The notes: a model not told the origin generated them from the letters alone. 64,000 nucleotides of DNA from Geomonas edaphica (GCF_004917075.1 NZ_SSYB01000005.1:434001-498000), one strand, 5' to 3'. Numbered from the stretch's first letter, positions 1-11,626 are shown. Translations and numbers: made by a program.

Positions 1-1146
1 GGTGCGGAGCTCGTGGTGACCGTAGATGGCGAGCCGGAGGAACACAAGAAGAAGCGACGCAGAAAGCGTAAGCGGGGCAAGGGGGGAGGCGCCGATGCCC
101 ACCCGGCCGAGGCCGAAGTCGAGTTGCCCGGCGACGCCGGGGAGCTTGCCGCGGGTGGCGCCGTTTCCGAGCAGGCCGAGGAGGCCGGGGCCGAGCTGTC
201 GGCATCGGGCGAGCCTGTTGAAGAGGTCAAGAAGAAACGTCGCCGGAAGAGACGGCGCGGCAAGGGCGGTCACGAGGCCGTCGCAGCGGGTGAAGGGCAG
301 CAGGTAGGCGACGAGTCCGAAACAGCCCTACCCGTGGCCGTTGCCGCCGAAGCGGCGCCCGTGGTTGAGGCCGCTGCCCCGGGTGAGGCGCCCGCGGAGA
401 AGAAGCCTGCACGCAAGAAGAGAAGCCGCGGCAAGGGTGGAGCCGTCGAGGCCGTCCTTGAAGCAGTGGTAGCCGGTGTAGCTGTCCCCGTTGCCGAGTC
501 CGGTGCACCTGCCCCGGTAGCCGAGCCCGCCGCCGTGCCGGAGAAACCGGCCAAGAAGGCGCGCCCTGCGCGCAAGCCGAAGGCTGCTGCCGTTGCCGTC
601 GAGGCAGCAGCACCTGCAGTACAGAGCCAGGCCTCGGCACCGGCCCCCGCGTCGCAAAGCGGAGCGGCAGAGTCGGCGGCAGCACCCGCCGCCGAAGCCG
701 GCAAGGCCGAGGTTGCCGCAAAGAAAAAGCCGGCCCGCCCCAGGAAGGCAAAGGTTACCGAGCCCGCCGCCGTGGCCCCGGTAGCCACCGCCGAACCTGC
801 TGCGGTCGAGCAAGCAAAACCCGCCAAGCCTGCAAAAGCCGCGAAGGCCAAGAAGGCGGTCACCCCGTCGGACCAGTCCGACAAGTCCGACAAGTCCGAC
901 AAGTCCGACAAGTCCGACAAGGCTGCGAAGCCGGCCAAGGCAGCCAAGGCAGCCAAGGCAGCCAAGGCAGCCAAGGCAGCCAAGGCAGCCAACGCCGAGC
1001 CGGCCCCCGAAAAGACGCCCGCCGCAAAGGCCAAGGTCCCCGCGAAGCGCAGCGCCGCTAAGGCCGCGGAGCCCGCTGCAGCGTCCGAGGAGGAGCCTAA
1101 GAAGCCTCGCGCACCGCGCAAGAAAAAAGAAGAGAAAGCTGTCTGA
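1..1146 (+). CDS. 3' part of a protein with a long Lys/Arg- and Ala-rich tail (5' end outside window)
   Basis: The frame is open from base 1, so this is the C-terminal part of a longer gene; the first in-window GTG (13) is probably not the real start. The visible 381 residues are disordered and low complexity. Three KK-RRRKR-type basic clusters followed by GKGG occur near residues 16-29, 76-88 and 134-146, separated by acidic or Ala/Pro/Val stretches. SDK triplets follow (871-921) and then AKA triplets (934-987). Tails of this kind are known on RNA-binding enzymes such as DEAD-box helicases, poly(A) polymerases and RNase E/G, and the basic clusters suggest nucleic-acid binding. No catalytic domain lies in the window, so the parent enzyme cannot be named. 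It ends 16 bp before the next gene. Confidence 0.6.
   Translation, partial: GAELVVTVDGEPEEHKKKRRRKRKRGKGGGADAHPAEAEVELPGDAGELAAGGAVSEQAEEAGAELSASGEPVEEVKKKRRRKRRRGKGGHEAVAAGEGQQVGDESETALPVAVAAEAAPVVEAAAPGEAPAEKKPARKKRSRGKGGAVEAVLEAVVAGVAVPVAESGAPAPVAEPAAVPEKPAKKARPARKPKAAAVAVEAAAPAVQSQASAPAPASQSGAAESAAAPAAEAGKAEVAAKKKPARPRKAKVTEPAAVAPVATAEPAAVEQAKPAKPAKAAKAKKAVTPSDQSDKSDKSDKSDKSDKAAKPAKAAKAAKAAKAAKAAKAANAEPAPEKTPAAKAKVPAKRSAAKAAEPAAASEEEPKKPRAPRKKKEEKAV
871..987 (+). repeat. Two coding 9-bp tandem repeats (SDK and AKA units)
   Basis: Positions 871-921 hold five 9-bp units of gacaagtcc type (the first has gaccagtcc) plus a partial unit. Positions 934-987 hold six perfect copies of gccaaggca. 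Both units are multiples of three, so copy number can change by slippage without breaking the reading frame. Confidence 0.9.
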
Positions 1147-1162
1147 CGGCGCGGGGGATGAG

Positions 1163-1954
1163 ATGATGAAATACCTCGCGGTCGCGGCCTTACTCCTAAG
1201 CTGCGCCGCTCCTGCGGCTGCGACTGCGGCAGGGCTGGAAGAGCTCACCCCGTATTTCGGGCCCCAGTACTTCACCTGGAAGGAGCGCAACGGCGGCAAG
1301 ACGCTGCTCAAGGAGCAGGGCCCTCTTTTTTGCGTTGGCGTGCGCCTTGGTTCCGTCACTTCCTCTTCTATTGCCGTCCGCGGCAGGGCCGAAGTCTTCG
1401 GCGGCGAAGTTTCCTACGAGGGGCAGACCCAGGCCCCTGAGTCGGTGCCGGTTGATACTCACGTAAGCTATTACGGCGCGAAAGGGGAGCTCGACCTAGG
1501 CTACCGGCTCGAGCCCCTCCCCGCGCGTCTGGAGCCATTTGCCGGTGTCGGTTACCAGGGGTGGTTCCGGGACCTGCAGGACTCGACCGCTTCCGACGGG
1601 ACCAGCGTCTCCGGCTACACCGAGGGGTGGCAGGTCGGTTACGCACGGATCGGCGCACGCGCTGACGCTCCGCTGGGCCAGGTGAGGGTATCTGCCGAAG
1701 CGGGTGCCAAGTACCCCTTCTACGTGGGTAACACCATCGACTTCAGCGGCAGCGGCAAGACCACCTTCCACCCCAAGGGAAGGATGAGCGGCTTCGCCGA
1801 ACTGGGCGCCGGGTACGGCAACTTCCGGGCGTCGCTCGTCTTTGATGCCCTGCGTTTCGCCCGGTCCGACCTGAAGCCTGTCCAGGGAACCTACTACTTC
1901 CAGCCTGACTCCTCTTCCGACAGCTTCGGCCTGAGGCTCGGCTGGAACTTCTAA
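1163..1954 (+). CDS. Predicted outer-membrane beta-barrel protein
   Basis: This 263-residue protein has a Sec signal peptide (residues 1 to about 22, ending AAATAAG). The mature part has alternating polar and hydrophobic strands rich in Gly and aromatic residues, and it ends in Trp-Asn-Phe; a C-terminal aromatic is typical of Omp85-assembled barrels. ATG codons at 1163 and 1166 are both possible, and GGGGG at 1153-1157 fits 1166 slightly better. It lies 16 bp after the upstream gene and 16 bp before crcB. No specific family or transported substrate is recognisable, so the barrel call rests on composition and pattern. Confidence 0.65.
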   Translation: MMKYLAVAALLLSCAAPAAATAAGLEELTPYFGPQYFTWKERNGGKTLLKEQGPLFCVGVRLGSVTSSSIAVRGRAEVFGGEVSYEGQTQAPESVPVDTHVSYYGAKGELDLGYRLEPLPARLEPFAGVGYQGWFRDLQDSTASDGTSVSGYTEGWQVGYARIGARADAPLGQVRVSAEAGAKYPFYVGNTIDFSGSGKTTFHPKGRMSGFAELGAGYGNFRASLVFDALRFARSDLKPVQGTYYFQPDSSSDSFGLRLGWNF

Positions 1955-1970
1955 AACGGCTGGTTTTTAC

Positions 1971-2345
1971 ATGGAGCAGATTTTTCTCATAGCCCTTCTC
2001 GGGGCGGCCGGTTGTCTGACCCGGTATTTCCTTTCCGGCTTCGTGTACCGGATCTGCGGTACCGGCTTCCCCTACGGCACGTTTGCGGTCAACATCATCG
2101 GGGCGTTTCTGATCGGCCTTGTCATGGAGTTCTCCATCAGGAGCGCGCTCATCCCGCCTACCCTGCGTTTTGCCATCACCATCGGCTTTCTGGGGGGACT
2201 CACCACCTTTTCCACCTTCAGCCTGGAAACTTTCCGCCTCATCGAGGAGGGAGCGCTGCTCCTTGCCTTTACCAATATCTTGATCAGCGTAATCGCCTGC
2301 CTTGCCTGCACCTGGCTCGGGATACAGACGGCCCGCTGGCTGTAG
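1971..2345 (+). CDS. crcB: Fluoride ion exporter CrcB/FluC
   Basis: This 124-residue protein has four hydrophobic segments, the usual Fluc length. It carries the family motifs GTFAVNIIGAF (about residues 36-46) and GGLTTFSTFS (about 83-92), which line the fluoride pore in the dual-topology dimer. The family exports toxic cytoplasmic fluoride through the inner membrane. Only 16 bp separate it from the upstream barrel gene, leaving no room for a fluoride riboswitch directly in front. The next gene is a DUF190 protein, a frequent crcB neighbour. The Shine-Dalgarno sequence is weak, which suggests translation coupled to the upstream gene. Confidence 0.93.
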   Translation: MEQIFLIALLGAAGCLTRYFLSGFVYRICGTGFPYGTFAVNIIGAFLIGLVMEFSIRSALIPPTLRFAITIGFLGGLTTFSTFSLETFRLIEEGALLLAFTNILISVIACLACTWLGIQTARWL

Positions 2346-2414
2346 CCCCGCGCCTGCCGCCACCGGCGGCCTGCGCCTTTGCATCTATAAATACACATGG
2401 AGGGAAGCGTGCCT

Positions 2415-2792
2415 ATGAAGGTGAGGGACATGAGCCTGGAAAGTGACAGGACGGGGATGCTCGGCGAGCAGGTTCTCCTGAGGATCTACATCGGGGAGCG
2501 CGACAAGTACAAGCACATCCCGCTCTACGAGGCGCTCGTCGAACTGTTCCGCAAGGAGGGATTCGCCGGTGCCACGGTGCTGCGCGGGGTGGCCGGCTTC
2601 GGCGCGCACAGCATGTACCACACCGATAGGCTGCTGCGCCTGTCAACCGACCTACCCATGGTGATCGAGGTGGTCGACGAGCGGGTGCGTGTCGAGGCGA
2701 TCCTTCCCGCCGTGGAGGAGATGATGGACGGCGGCATGATCACCCTTGAAAAAGTTCAAGTTTGGCGGTACGCGAAAAAACGCTCCGCTTGA
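2415..2792 (+). CDS. DUF190 family protein
   Basis: This 125-residue protein fits DUF190 (UPF0166). Family-typical elements are LLRIYIGERDKY near the start, GFAGATVLRGVAGFG in the middle and IEVVDE before the C-terminal half. The fold is GlnB-like (ferredoxin-type alpha/beta), and the family commonly neighbours crcB. Its function is unknown, and a regulatory or accessory role in fluoride export is only an inference from context. I chose the ATG at 2415 because GGAGGG at 2399-2404 lies 10 nt upstream; in-frame starts at 2397 and 2409 overlap that site. Confidence 0.85.
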   Translation: MKVRDMSLESDRTGMLGEQVLLRIYIGERDKYKHIPLYEALVELFRKEGFAGATVLRGVAGFGAHSMYHTDRLLRLSTDLPMVIEVVDERVRVEAILPAVEEMMDGGMITLEKVQVWRYAKKRSA

Positions 2793-2844
2793 AACGAAAC
2801 CCTCATCTGCTACACTCTCCGTGTTCATGAAAAGGAGCAGATCG

Positions 2845-5538
<2,694 letters not shown>

Positions 5539-5541
5539 AGG

Positions 5542-5680
5542 CGTTCTACGTTCTGTGTTCTACGTTCTACGTTACCCCTTAAGACCTTAATTGGGCTGAC
5601 ACCGGGACGGATGCACCGTGTCTAAGGTGAAACGATCGTGAACTCTGAAGCCTGTAACGTAGAACCTAGAACGTAGAACG
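5542..5680. repeat. Intergenic element bounded by inverted heptamer arrays (copy 1)
   Basis: The left arm (5542-5575) repeats CGTTCTA-type 7-mers and ends GTTAC. The right arm (5654-5680) is its near-perfect reverse complement with one unit fewer, starting GTAAC. The 78-bp core between them shows no gene. The element starts 3 nt after the sucA stop and ends 20 nt before the sucB start, so it fills the gap. Transcribed, the arms would pair into a long hairpin inside the operon mRNA. Confidence 0.85.
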
Positions 5681-5700
5681 GCAGTTAAAGGGAGATGCAC

Positions 5701-6969
5701 ATGGATATCAAGGTTCCGGCAGTTGGCGAGTCGGTGTACGAGGCGGTCATCGCCAGGTGGCTCAAGAAGACGGGCGACGTGGTGGCCAAAGACGAGCCGC
5801 TGTGCGAGATCGAGACGGACAAGGTGACCCTGGAGGTGACCAGCGAAGCGGACGGCGTACTGACCGTGCTATCCGGCGAAGGGGAGACGGTGAAAATCGG
5901 CGCGGTGATCGCGACGATTGACGCTCGTAGCGCGCAGGCGGAGGGGGCCGCTAAACCCACGGCCGCGCAGGCGCCGCAGAAAGCTGCAGCACAAGGCGCC
6001 GCCCCCCCTATGTCCCCCTCGGGTCGCAAGCTCGCCCGTGAGCTCGGCGTAGAGCCGGGCGAGGTTCAGGGAAGCGGCCGGGGCGGCCGGGTCACCAACG
6101 ACGACCTGATGAAGGCGCAGGCGGCGAAGGGCGAAGCGGCTCAGCCTGCCGCGGTTAAGCCCGCCCCGATCCAGCCGCCGCCGGCTACCCCCAGCCAGCC
6201 CGTTACGCCCCCCCCTGCAGCACCTGTTCCTCCGCAACCGAAAACCGCCCCCAAGGAGGCGGCCGAAGAGGGGCGCATCGTACGCAAGCCGATGACCCAG
6301 ATCAGGAAGCGCATCGCCGAACGCCTTGTCTCCGTACGCCAGCACACCGCCATGCTCACCACCTTCAACGAGGCGGACATGACCGAGGTGATCAGGCTGC
6401 GCAAGAAGCACGGCGAGCACTTCCAGAAGCGCCACGGCGTGAAGCTCGGCTTCATGTCCCTCTTCGTGCGCGCCTGCTGCGCCGCGCTTGCCGAGTTCCC
6501 TGACGTGAACGCGAGCATCGAGGGGGACGACATCGTCTACCATAACTTCTGCGACATCGGCGTGGCGGTCGGCGGCGAACGCGGCCTGGTGGTGCCGGTG
6601 CTGAGAGATGCGCAGAAGATGGGGCTCGCCCAGATCGAGCTCGCCATCGCCGAGTTCGCCGAAAAGGTACGTACCAACCGCATCGCCCTTTCCGACCTCG
6701 AGGGGGGGACCTTCACCATCTCCAACGGCGGCATCTACGGCTCCATGCTCTCCACCCCGATCCTGAACCCGCCCCAGTCAGGAGTGCTCGGGATGCACAA
6801 CATCCAGGAGCGCGCCGTGGTGGTGGAAGGGCAGATCGTCGTGCGCCCCATGATGTACCTGGCCCTCTCCTACGACCACAGGATCGTGGACGGCAAGGGG
6901 GCGGTCGGCTTCCTGAAGCTGGTCAAGGAGTACATCGAGGACCCGGAGGAGATGCTGCTGGAGTGCTAG
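5701..6969 (+). CDS. sucB: Dihydrolipoyl succinyltransferase E2 component (SucB)
   Basis: This core subunit of the 2-oxoglutarate dehydrogenase complex accepts the succinyl group on its lipoyl arm and passes it to CoA. In 422 residues it has one lipoyl domain (about 1-76, lipoylated Lys41 in ETDKV), an Ala/Pro linker, and a peripheral-subunit-binding domain (about 105-140, SPSGRKLARELGV). A second Pro/Ala linker leads to the catalytic domain, which ends with the active-site SYDHRIVDG motif. I prefer the ATG at 5701 because AAAGGGAG just upstream gives correct spacing and the N-terminus MDIKVPAVGESV is canonical; an ATG at 5695 sits on the ribosome-binding site. lpdA follows 51 bp downstream. 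Confidence 0.96.
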   Translation: MDIKVPAVGESVYEAVIARWLKKTGDVVAKDEPLCEIETDKVTLEVTSEADGVLTVLSGEGETVKIGAVIATIDARSAQAEGAAKPTAAQAPQKAAAQGAAPPMSPSGRKLARELGVEPGEVQGSGRGGRVTNDDLMKAQAAKGEAAQPAAVKPAPIQPPPATPSQPVTPPPAAPVPPQPKTAPKEAAEEGRIVRKPMTQIRKRIAERLVSVRQHTAMLTTFNEADMTEVIRLRKKHGEHFQKRHGVKLGFMSLFVRACCAALAEFPDVNASIEGDDIVYHNFCDIGVAVGGERGLVVPVLRDAQKMGLAQIELAIAEFAEKVRTNRIALSDLEGGTFTISNGGIYGSMLSTPILNPPQSGVLGMHNIQERAVVVEGQIVVRPMMYLALSYDHRIVDGKGAVGFLKLVKEYIEDPEEMLLEC

Positions 6970-7020
6970 GAAAAAGAGAGTCAACCTGGAACTGAAATCG
7001 TTGCAAGCTGGAGGGAAACC

Positions 7021-8427
7021 ATGTCCGAAGAAACCTTCGATCTCATAGTAATCGGCGCCGGCCCCGGCGGGTACGTCGCCGCCATCAGGGGCGCCCAGCT
7101 CGGCATGAAGGTCGCCGTCGTAGAAAAGCGTGGCTCCCTGGGGGGCGTCTGCCTGAACGAGGGGTGCATCCCGAGCAAGGCGCTCCTCGACTCGAGCGAA
7201 CTCTACCACCTGGCGCTGCACCGCTTCGCCGGCCACGGCATCGAGGTGCAGCCTCCCACCCTCAACCTTTCCCGCATGATGGCGCGCAAGGAAGACGTCG
7301 TGAAGAAACTCACCGACGGCATCGCCTATCTCTTCAAGAAGAACGGCATCACGAGCTTTCTCGGCACGGCGACCATGCTTTCGCCCGAAAACGGCACGCA
7401 CCGGGTCGAGGTGAAGGGGGAGCAGAACGCCGTCATCTCCGGCAAGAAGGTGATCATCGCCACCGGCAGCGACGCCGTGCAACTCCCGTCGCTCCCCTTT
7501 GACGGTGAAGGTGTCGTCTCCGCCCGCGAGGCGCTCAGCTTCACCTCGTTGCCTGAGCACCTGCTCGTCGTGGGCGGAGGATACATCGGCCTCGAGCTCG
7601 GCTCGGTGTGGCTTAGGCTTGGCGCCAAGGTGACCGTGGTCGAGCTGTTGCCGCGTCTCGTCGCGGGGAGCGACGGTCAGGTGGCCGAGGCGCTCCTGCG
7701 CTCGCTCAAGAAGCAGGGGATGCAGTTCATGCTGGGTGCCAAGGTGGCCGGCGTCGAGAAGAAGGAGGGACGTCTCGCCGCGCGCATCGAGGGGGAGGAA
7801 GAGACGCAGGAGATCCTCTGCGACAAGGTCCTCGTAGCGGTCGGGCGCAGGCCGCTTACCGGCGGGCTTAACCTGGAAGGGCTCGGCGTCGCGATGGACG
7901 GCAGCCGCATCAAGGTCGACGCCGACTACGCGACGAACGTCGCCGGGATCTACGCCATCGGCGACTTGATCGCCGGTCCCATGCTCGCCCACAAGGCGAT
8001 GGAGGAGGGTGCGGTCTGCGTCGAGCGGATGCAAGGCGAGCCGAGCCAGGTCGATTACGGCTGCATCCCTGGCGTCTGCTACACCTGGCCCGAGGCGGCC
8101 TCGGTCGGCAAGACAGAAGAGGCGCTCAAGGAAGAGGGTATCGCCTACAAGGTGGGCAAGTTCAACTTCATGGCCAACGGCCGCGCCAAATGCATGGACG
8201 AGACCGAAGGGTTCGTGAAGCTCCTCACCGAGGAGAAGGGGGGGAGGCTTCTCGGCGTGCATATCCTCGGTCCCCGCGCCTCGGACATGATCGCCGAGGC
8301 GGTCACCGTGATGAGTTTCGGCGGCAGCGGCGAGGACATCGCCCTCACCGTGCACGGCCATCCCACCCTCTCCGAGGCGATGAAGGAGGCGGCGCTCGAC
8401 CTAGACAAGCGCGCCATCCACGGCTGA
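7021..8427 (+). CDS. lpdA: Dihydrolipoyl dehydrogenase E3 (LpdA)
   Basis: This FAD flavoprotein re-oxidises dihydrolipoamide with NAD+, completing the 2-oxoglutarate dehydrogenase complex. It has 468 residues, the normal length. The FAD-binding GAGPGGYVAA (about 12-21) is followed by the redox-active disulfide in GGVCLNEGCIPSK. NAD-binding GGGYIGLELG comes next, then the second FAD motif YAIGD, and the C-terminal interface ends in HGHPTLSEA with the active-site His. The spacing after sucB and the 1-nt gap to lipB support co-transcription. A start at 7021 follows GGAGGG with good spacing. Confidence 0.96.
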   Translation: MSEETFDLIVIGAGPGGYVAAIRGAQLGMKVAVVEKRGSLGGVCLNEGCIPSKALLDSSELYHLALHRFAGHGIEVQPPTLNLSRMMARKEDVVKKLTDGIAYLFKKNGITSFLGTATMLSPENGTHRVEVKGEQNAVISGKKVIIATGSDAVQLPSLPFDGEGVVSAREALSFTSLPEHLLVVGGGYIGLELGSVWLRLGAKVTVVELLPRLVAGSDGQVAEALLRSLKKQGMQFMLGAKVAGVEKKEGRLAARIEGEEETQEILCDKVLVAVGRRPLTGGLNLEGLGVAMDGSRIKVDADYATNVAGIYAIGDLIAGPMLAHKAMEEGAVCVERMQGEPSQVDYGCIPGVCYTWPEAASVGKTEEALKEEGIAYKVGKFNFMANGRAKCMDETEGFVKLLTEEKGGRLLGVHILGPRASDMIAEAVTVMSFGGSGEDIALTVHGHPTLSEAMKEAALDLDKRAIHG

Positions 8428-8428
8428 C

Positions 8429-9046
8429 ATGGTCGTTCACGACGCAGCGGTGATCGGTTACCCGGAGGCTCTCGCCTTGCAGGAGCGCCTGGTCGCCGAG
8501 GTGCAGCAGGGGGGGGAGGAGGCGCTCATCCTTCTCGAACACACCCCCGTCTACACCATCGGCGCGGGAGGCGACAGCGGAAACCTGCTTGATCCCGCCA
8601 TAACGGCGCGCCGGGTCAACCGGGGTGGCGACGTCACCTACCACGGCCCCGGCCAACTGGTCGGTTACCCCATCCTGGATCTCGGGCGGCGCGGGCGCGA
8701 CCTGCATCGCTACCTCCGTTTCCTCGAGCTCTTTCTCATCGGGATGTGCGGCGATTTTGGCGTCGCGGGTTTCACCATCCCGGGGAAGACCGGGGTCTGG
8801 ACCGCGGGGGGGAAGATCGCCGCCATCGGCGTCGGCGTACGGCGCTGGGTATCCATGCACGGCTTCTGTCTGAACGTCGCCCCCGACATCTCTCCTTTTA
8901 AAAGCATCAACCCCTGCGGTATGCGCGACTGCCGCATCACCTCGATATCCCTGGAATGCGGGGAGACCGTGGCGGTAGGGGAGCTCAAGAGACTCGCGAC
9001 AGCCCGCTTTGAGACGCTTTTGAACACGCACCTGCCGTCCCTGTAA
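8429..9046 (+). CDS. lipB: Octanoyltransferase LipB
   Basis: LipB moves octanoyl from acyl carrier protein to the lipoyl domains of E2 proteins, the first step of lipoate attachment. In 205 residues it shows GGDVTYHGPGQLVGYP (about 67-81), the catalytic Lys129 in TAGGK and the catalytic Cys163 in INPCG. The start codon lies one base after the lpdA stop, so translation is probably coupled. Placing lipB directly behind sucA-sucB-lpdA suggests a lipoylation enzyme supplied with its client complex. LipA, which inserts the sulfurs, is not in the window. Confidence 0.96.
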   Translation: MVVHDAAVIGYPEALALQERLVAEVQQGGEEALILLEHTPVYTIGAGGDSGNLLDPAITARRVNRGGDVTYHGPGQLVGYPILDLGRRGRDLHRYLRFLELFLIGMCGDFGVAGFTIPGKTGVWTAGGKIAAIGVGVRRWVSMHGFCLNVAPDISPFKSINPCGMRDCRITSISLECGETVAVGELKRLATARFETLLNTHLPSL

Positions 9047-9076
9047 TCCCACACGAACGCTTGCAAGGAGGCTCAC

Positions 9077-11533
9077 ATGTCCGAAACCGCTAACAGAGTC
9101 CCCGTAGAGAAGCTACGCTGGGTATGCGACCCCGCCCTTTTCAATTTCAAGACCACCGAAGAGATCGCGAACATCGAACGCAACATCAGCCAGGACCGCG
9201 CCATTGCCGCTATCGAGTTCGGTCTGGGCATGCCCAGCAACGGCTTCAACATCTTCTTAGCCGGCGAGCCCGGCACGGGACGGACCTCCACCATACGGCA
9301 GATGCTGAAGAAGTTCGTCAAGGACACCTGCCCCCCAAGCGACTGGTGCTACGTGAACAACTTCCACACCCCGGACGCGCCCATAGCCATCGCCCTTCCG
9401 GCGGGCATGGGACGTGGCTTCGCCGCCGATATGCGCGAACTCCTCGACTACATGCGTGCCAACGTCCCGACCGCGCTCGAGAGCAAGGAGTACGAGACCA
9501 ACCGGGTCGGCATCATAGAGCAGTTCCAGGAGCGAAACGGCGAGATCTTCTCCGAGCTCGAGGCGGAGGCGGGCGAGCGGGGCTTCGCCCTGCAGCGCAC
9601 CGTCTCCGGGCTCGTCATCGTGCCGCAAAAAGAGGGGCGCAACTTCACCCAGGAGGAGTACGAGGCGCTCGAAAAGGACGAGCGGGAGAAGCTCGACACG
9701 GTGGGGCGCGAGCTGACCGAGAAGTTGAACGACGCCCTGCGCCAGGTGCGCGAGAACGAGAAGGCGCTGCGCGACGCCCTGGCACTTTTGGACCGCGAGC
9801 TCGGGCTCGCCGCGGTCGGGCATCACCTGAACCCGCTCAAGGAGAAGTACCAGGGGTTCGCCAAGGTCCAAGAGTACCTGGAGAGCGTGCAGGAGGACCT
9901 CCTTTTGAACCTGGAGGATTTCAAGCCCCAGGCCGCGCCGCCGCAGATACCGGGCTTGAAGCTCCCCAAACAGGAGCCGACCTTCGAGCGCTACGAGGTG
10001 AACGTCCTCGTCGAGAACAACCCGGACCTCGGCGCCCCCGTGGTCTTCGAGTCGAACCCGACCTACAACAACCTCTTCGGGCGCATCGAGAACGTGATGC
10101 AGATGGGGGGGGTGGCGACCACCAACTTCACCCTCATCAAGCCGGGCGCCCTGCACCGCGCCAACGGCGGCTACCTCGTCCTCGACGCACGTGAGGTGCT
10201 CATCAACCCCTTCGCCTGGGAGTCGCTCAAGCGATGCATCAGGAACATGGAGATAAAGATCGAGGACGTCCTCGAGCAGTACCGCTTCATGACCGTGGTG
10301 TCCCTGAAACCCGAGCCGATCCCGTTGGATGCGAAGATCATCATGATCGGGTCGCTCTGGGTCTACTACCTCCTCTTCTACCTCGAGCCGGACTACCGGA
10401 AGTTCTTCAAGGTGAAGGCCGATTTCGACAGCCGCATCAGCCGCACCCCGGACGTCATGCAGGACTACGCCCTCTTCGTCGCGGCTCACTGCTGCAACGA
10501 GGGGCTCCTCCCCTTCGACCCGACCGGCGTCGCCGCCCTACTGGAGCACGCCTCGCGCATGGTCGAGGACCAGACGCGCCTTTCCTCCCACTTCATGGAG
10601 CTCTCCGACCTGATCCGGGAGTCGAGCTATTGGGCAAAGCGCGACGGCGCCCAGGTGGTGGACCGCAGCTGGGTGAAGCGGGCGATCCAGGAGAGCACCT
10701 ACCGCTCGAACCGGATCGAGGAGCGCATCCAGGAACTCCTCGCCCAGGGGGTGATCCTCTGCGACACGAAGGGTGGCGTCGTCGGGCAGGTGAACGGACT
10801 CTCCGTGATCACCATGGGGGACTACACCTTCGGGCGTCCCTCGCGCCTCACCATACGCGTCTCTCAGGGGCGCGCCGGGATGGTGAACATCGAGCGCGAG
10901 GTGAAGCTTTCCGGCCCGATCCACGACAAGGGGGTGCTGATCCTCACCGGCTACCTGGCCGGGAAGTTCGGGCAGGAACAGCCGCTCTCCTTCTCGGCGC
11001 ACATCTGCTTCGAGCAGTCCTACGAGGGGATCGAGGGGGACAGCGCCTCCTCGGCCGAGCTCTATGGCCTTCTCTCCGCCTTCTCGGGGCTGCCGGTCAA
11101 GCAAGGGATCGCGGTCACCGGGAGCGTCAACCAGCACGGGCAGATCCAGCCCATCGGCGGGGTGAACTACAAGATCGAGGGGTTCTTCAACGTCTGCAAG
11201 GCGAAGGGGTTGACAGGCGAGCAGGGGGTCGTTATCCCGAAGATCAACGAGCAGAACCTGATGCTGAGCGACGAGGTCGTGCAGGCGGTGACCGACGGCA
11301 TGTTCCACGTATGGAGCGTTTCCGAGGTCGAGGAGGGGATCGAGATCCTCACCGGCGTTCCTGCCGGCAGGCCCGCCGAGGACGGCAGCTATCCCGAGGG
11401 GAGTGTCAACTTCCTGGTGCAGAAGAGGCTTAAGACCATGCTCGAGAACATGCGCAAATTCCAGCAGCCCGAAAGGGAAAAGGACGAGCCGGCGCGACTT
11501 CCCGAGCAGGTCAAAGAACCGGAGCATCCGTAA
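9077..11533 (+). CDS. Lon-like ATP-dependent protease (AAA_32/Lon_C family)
   Basis: This 818-residue protein has an N-terminal AAA-type region and a C-terminal Lon protease domain but lacks the N-terminal LAN domain of classical Lon, so it belongs to the COG1067 LonB-like group. The Walker A-like loop is GEPGTGRT (63-70), with Arg where Lys is usual. A helical or coiled segment covers about residues 150-275. The Lon dyad is visible as Ser in GDSASSAE and Lys in GVNYKIEGF near residue 700. A GGAGG site precedes the ATG. It is predicted to be a cytoplasmic protein-quality protease with unknown substrates. A terminator follows the gene. Confidence 0.88.
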   Translation: MSETANRVPVEKLRWVCDPALFNFKTTEEIANIERNISQDRAIAAIEFGLGMPSNGFNIFLAGEPGTGRTSTIRQMLKKFVKDTCPPSDWCYVNNFHTPDAPIAIALPAGMGRGFAADMRELLDYMRANVPTALESKEYETNRVGIIEQFQERNGEIFSELEAEAGERGFALQRTVSGLVIVPQKEGRNFTQEEYEALEKDEREKLDTVGRELTEKLNDALRQVRENEKALRDALALLDRELGLAAVGHHLNPLKEKYQGFAKVQEYLESVQEDLLLNLEDFKPQAAPPQIPGLKLPKQEPTFERYEVNVLVENNPDLGAPVVFESNPTYNNLFGRIENVMQMGGVATTNFTLIKPGALHRANGGYLVLDAREVLINPFAWESLKRCIRNMEIKIEDVLEQYRFMTVVSLKPEPIPLDAKIIMIGSLWVYYLLFYLEPDYRKFFKVKADFDSRISRTPDVMQDYALFVAAHCCNEGLLPFDPTGVAALLEHASRMVEDQTRLSSHFMELSDLIRESSYWAKRDGAQVVDRSWVKRAIQESTYRSNRIEERIQELLAQGVILCDTKGGVVGQVNGLSVITMGDYTFGRPSRLTIRVSQGRAGMVNIEREVKLSGPIHDKGVLILTGYLAGKFGQEQPLSFSAHICFEQSYEGIEGDSASSAELYGLLSAFSGLPVKQGIAVTGSVNQHGQIQPIGGVNYKIEGFFNVCKAKGLTGEQGVVIPKINEQNLMLSDEVVQAVTDGMFHVWSVSEVEEGIEILTGVPAGRPAEDGSYPEGSVNFLVQKRLKTMLENMRKFQQPEREKDEPARLPEQVKEPEHP

Positions 11534-11586
11534 CGGTAAGCCCCTGCAAACCCCTTGTAATCAGACACTGTTTTTGCTACCTTCCG

Positions 11587-11611
11587 GGGGCCGCTACTGC
11601 GGCCCCTTTTT
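11587..11611 (+). terminator. Rho-independent terminator after the Lon-like gene
   Basis: An 8-bp GC stem (GGGGCCGC / GCGGCCCC) with a TACT loop is followed directly by TTTTT. It ends just before the ribosome-binding site of the next gene, so it probably separates or attenuates the two. Confidence 0.85.
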
Positions 11612-11626
11612 CGTGGAGGTGTTTTT

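Noticed and set aside
1955-1970. Fluoride riboswitch before crcB
   Set aside because: Only 16 bp separate crcB from the preceding gene, too short for the known motif, and none is visible in the preceding coding sequence.
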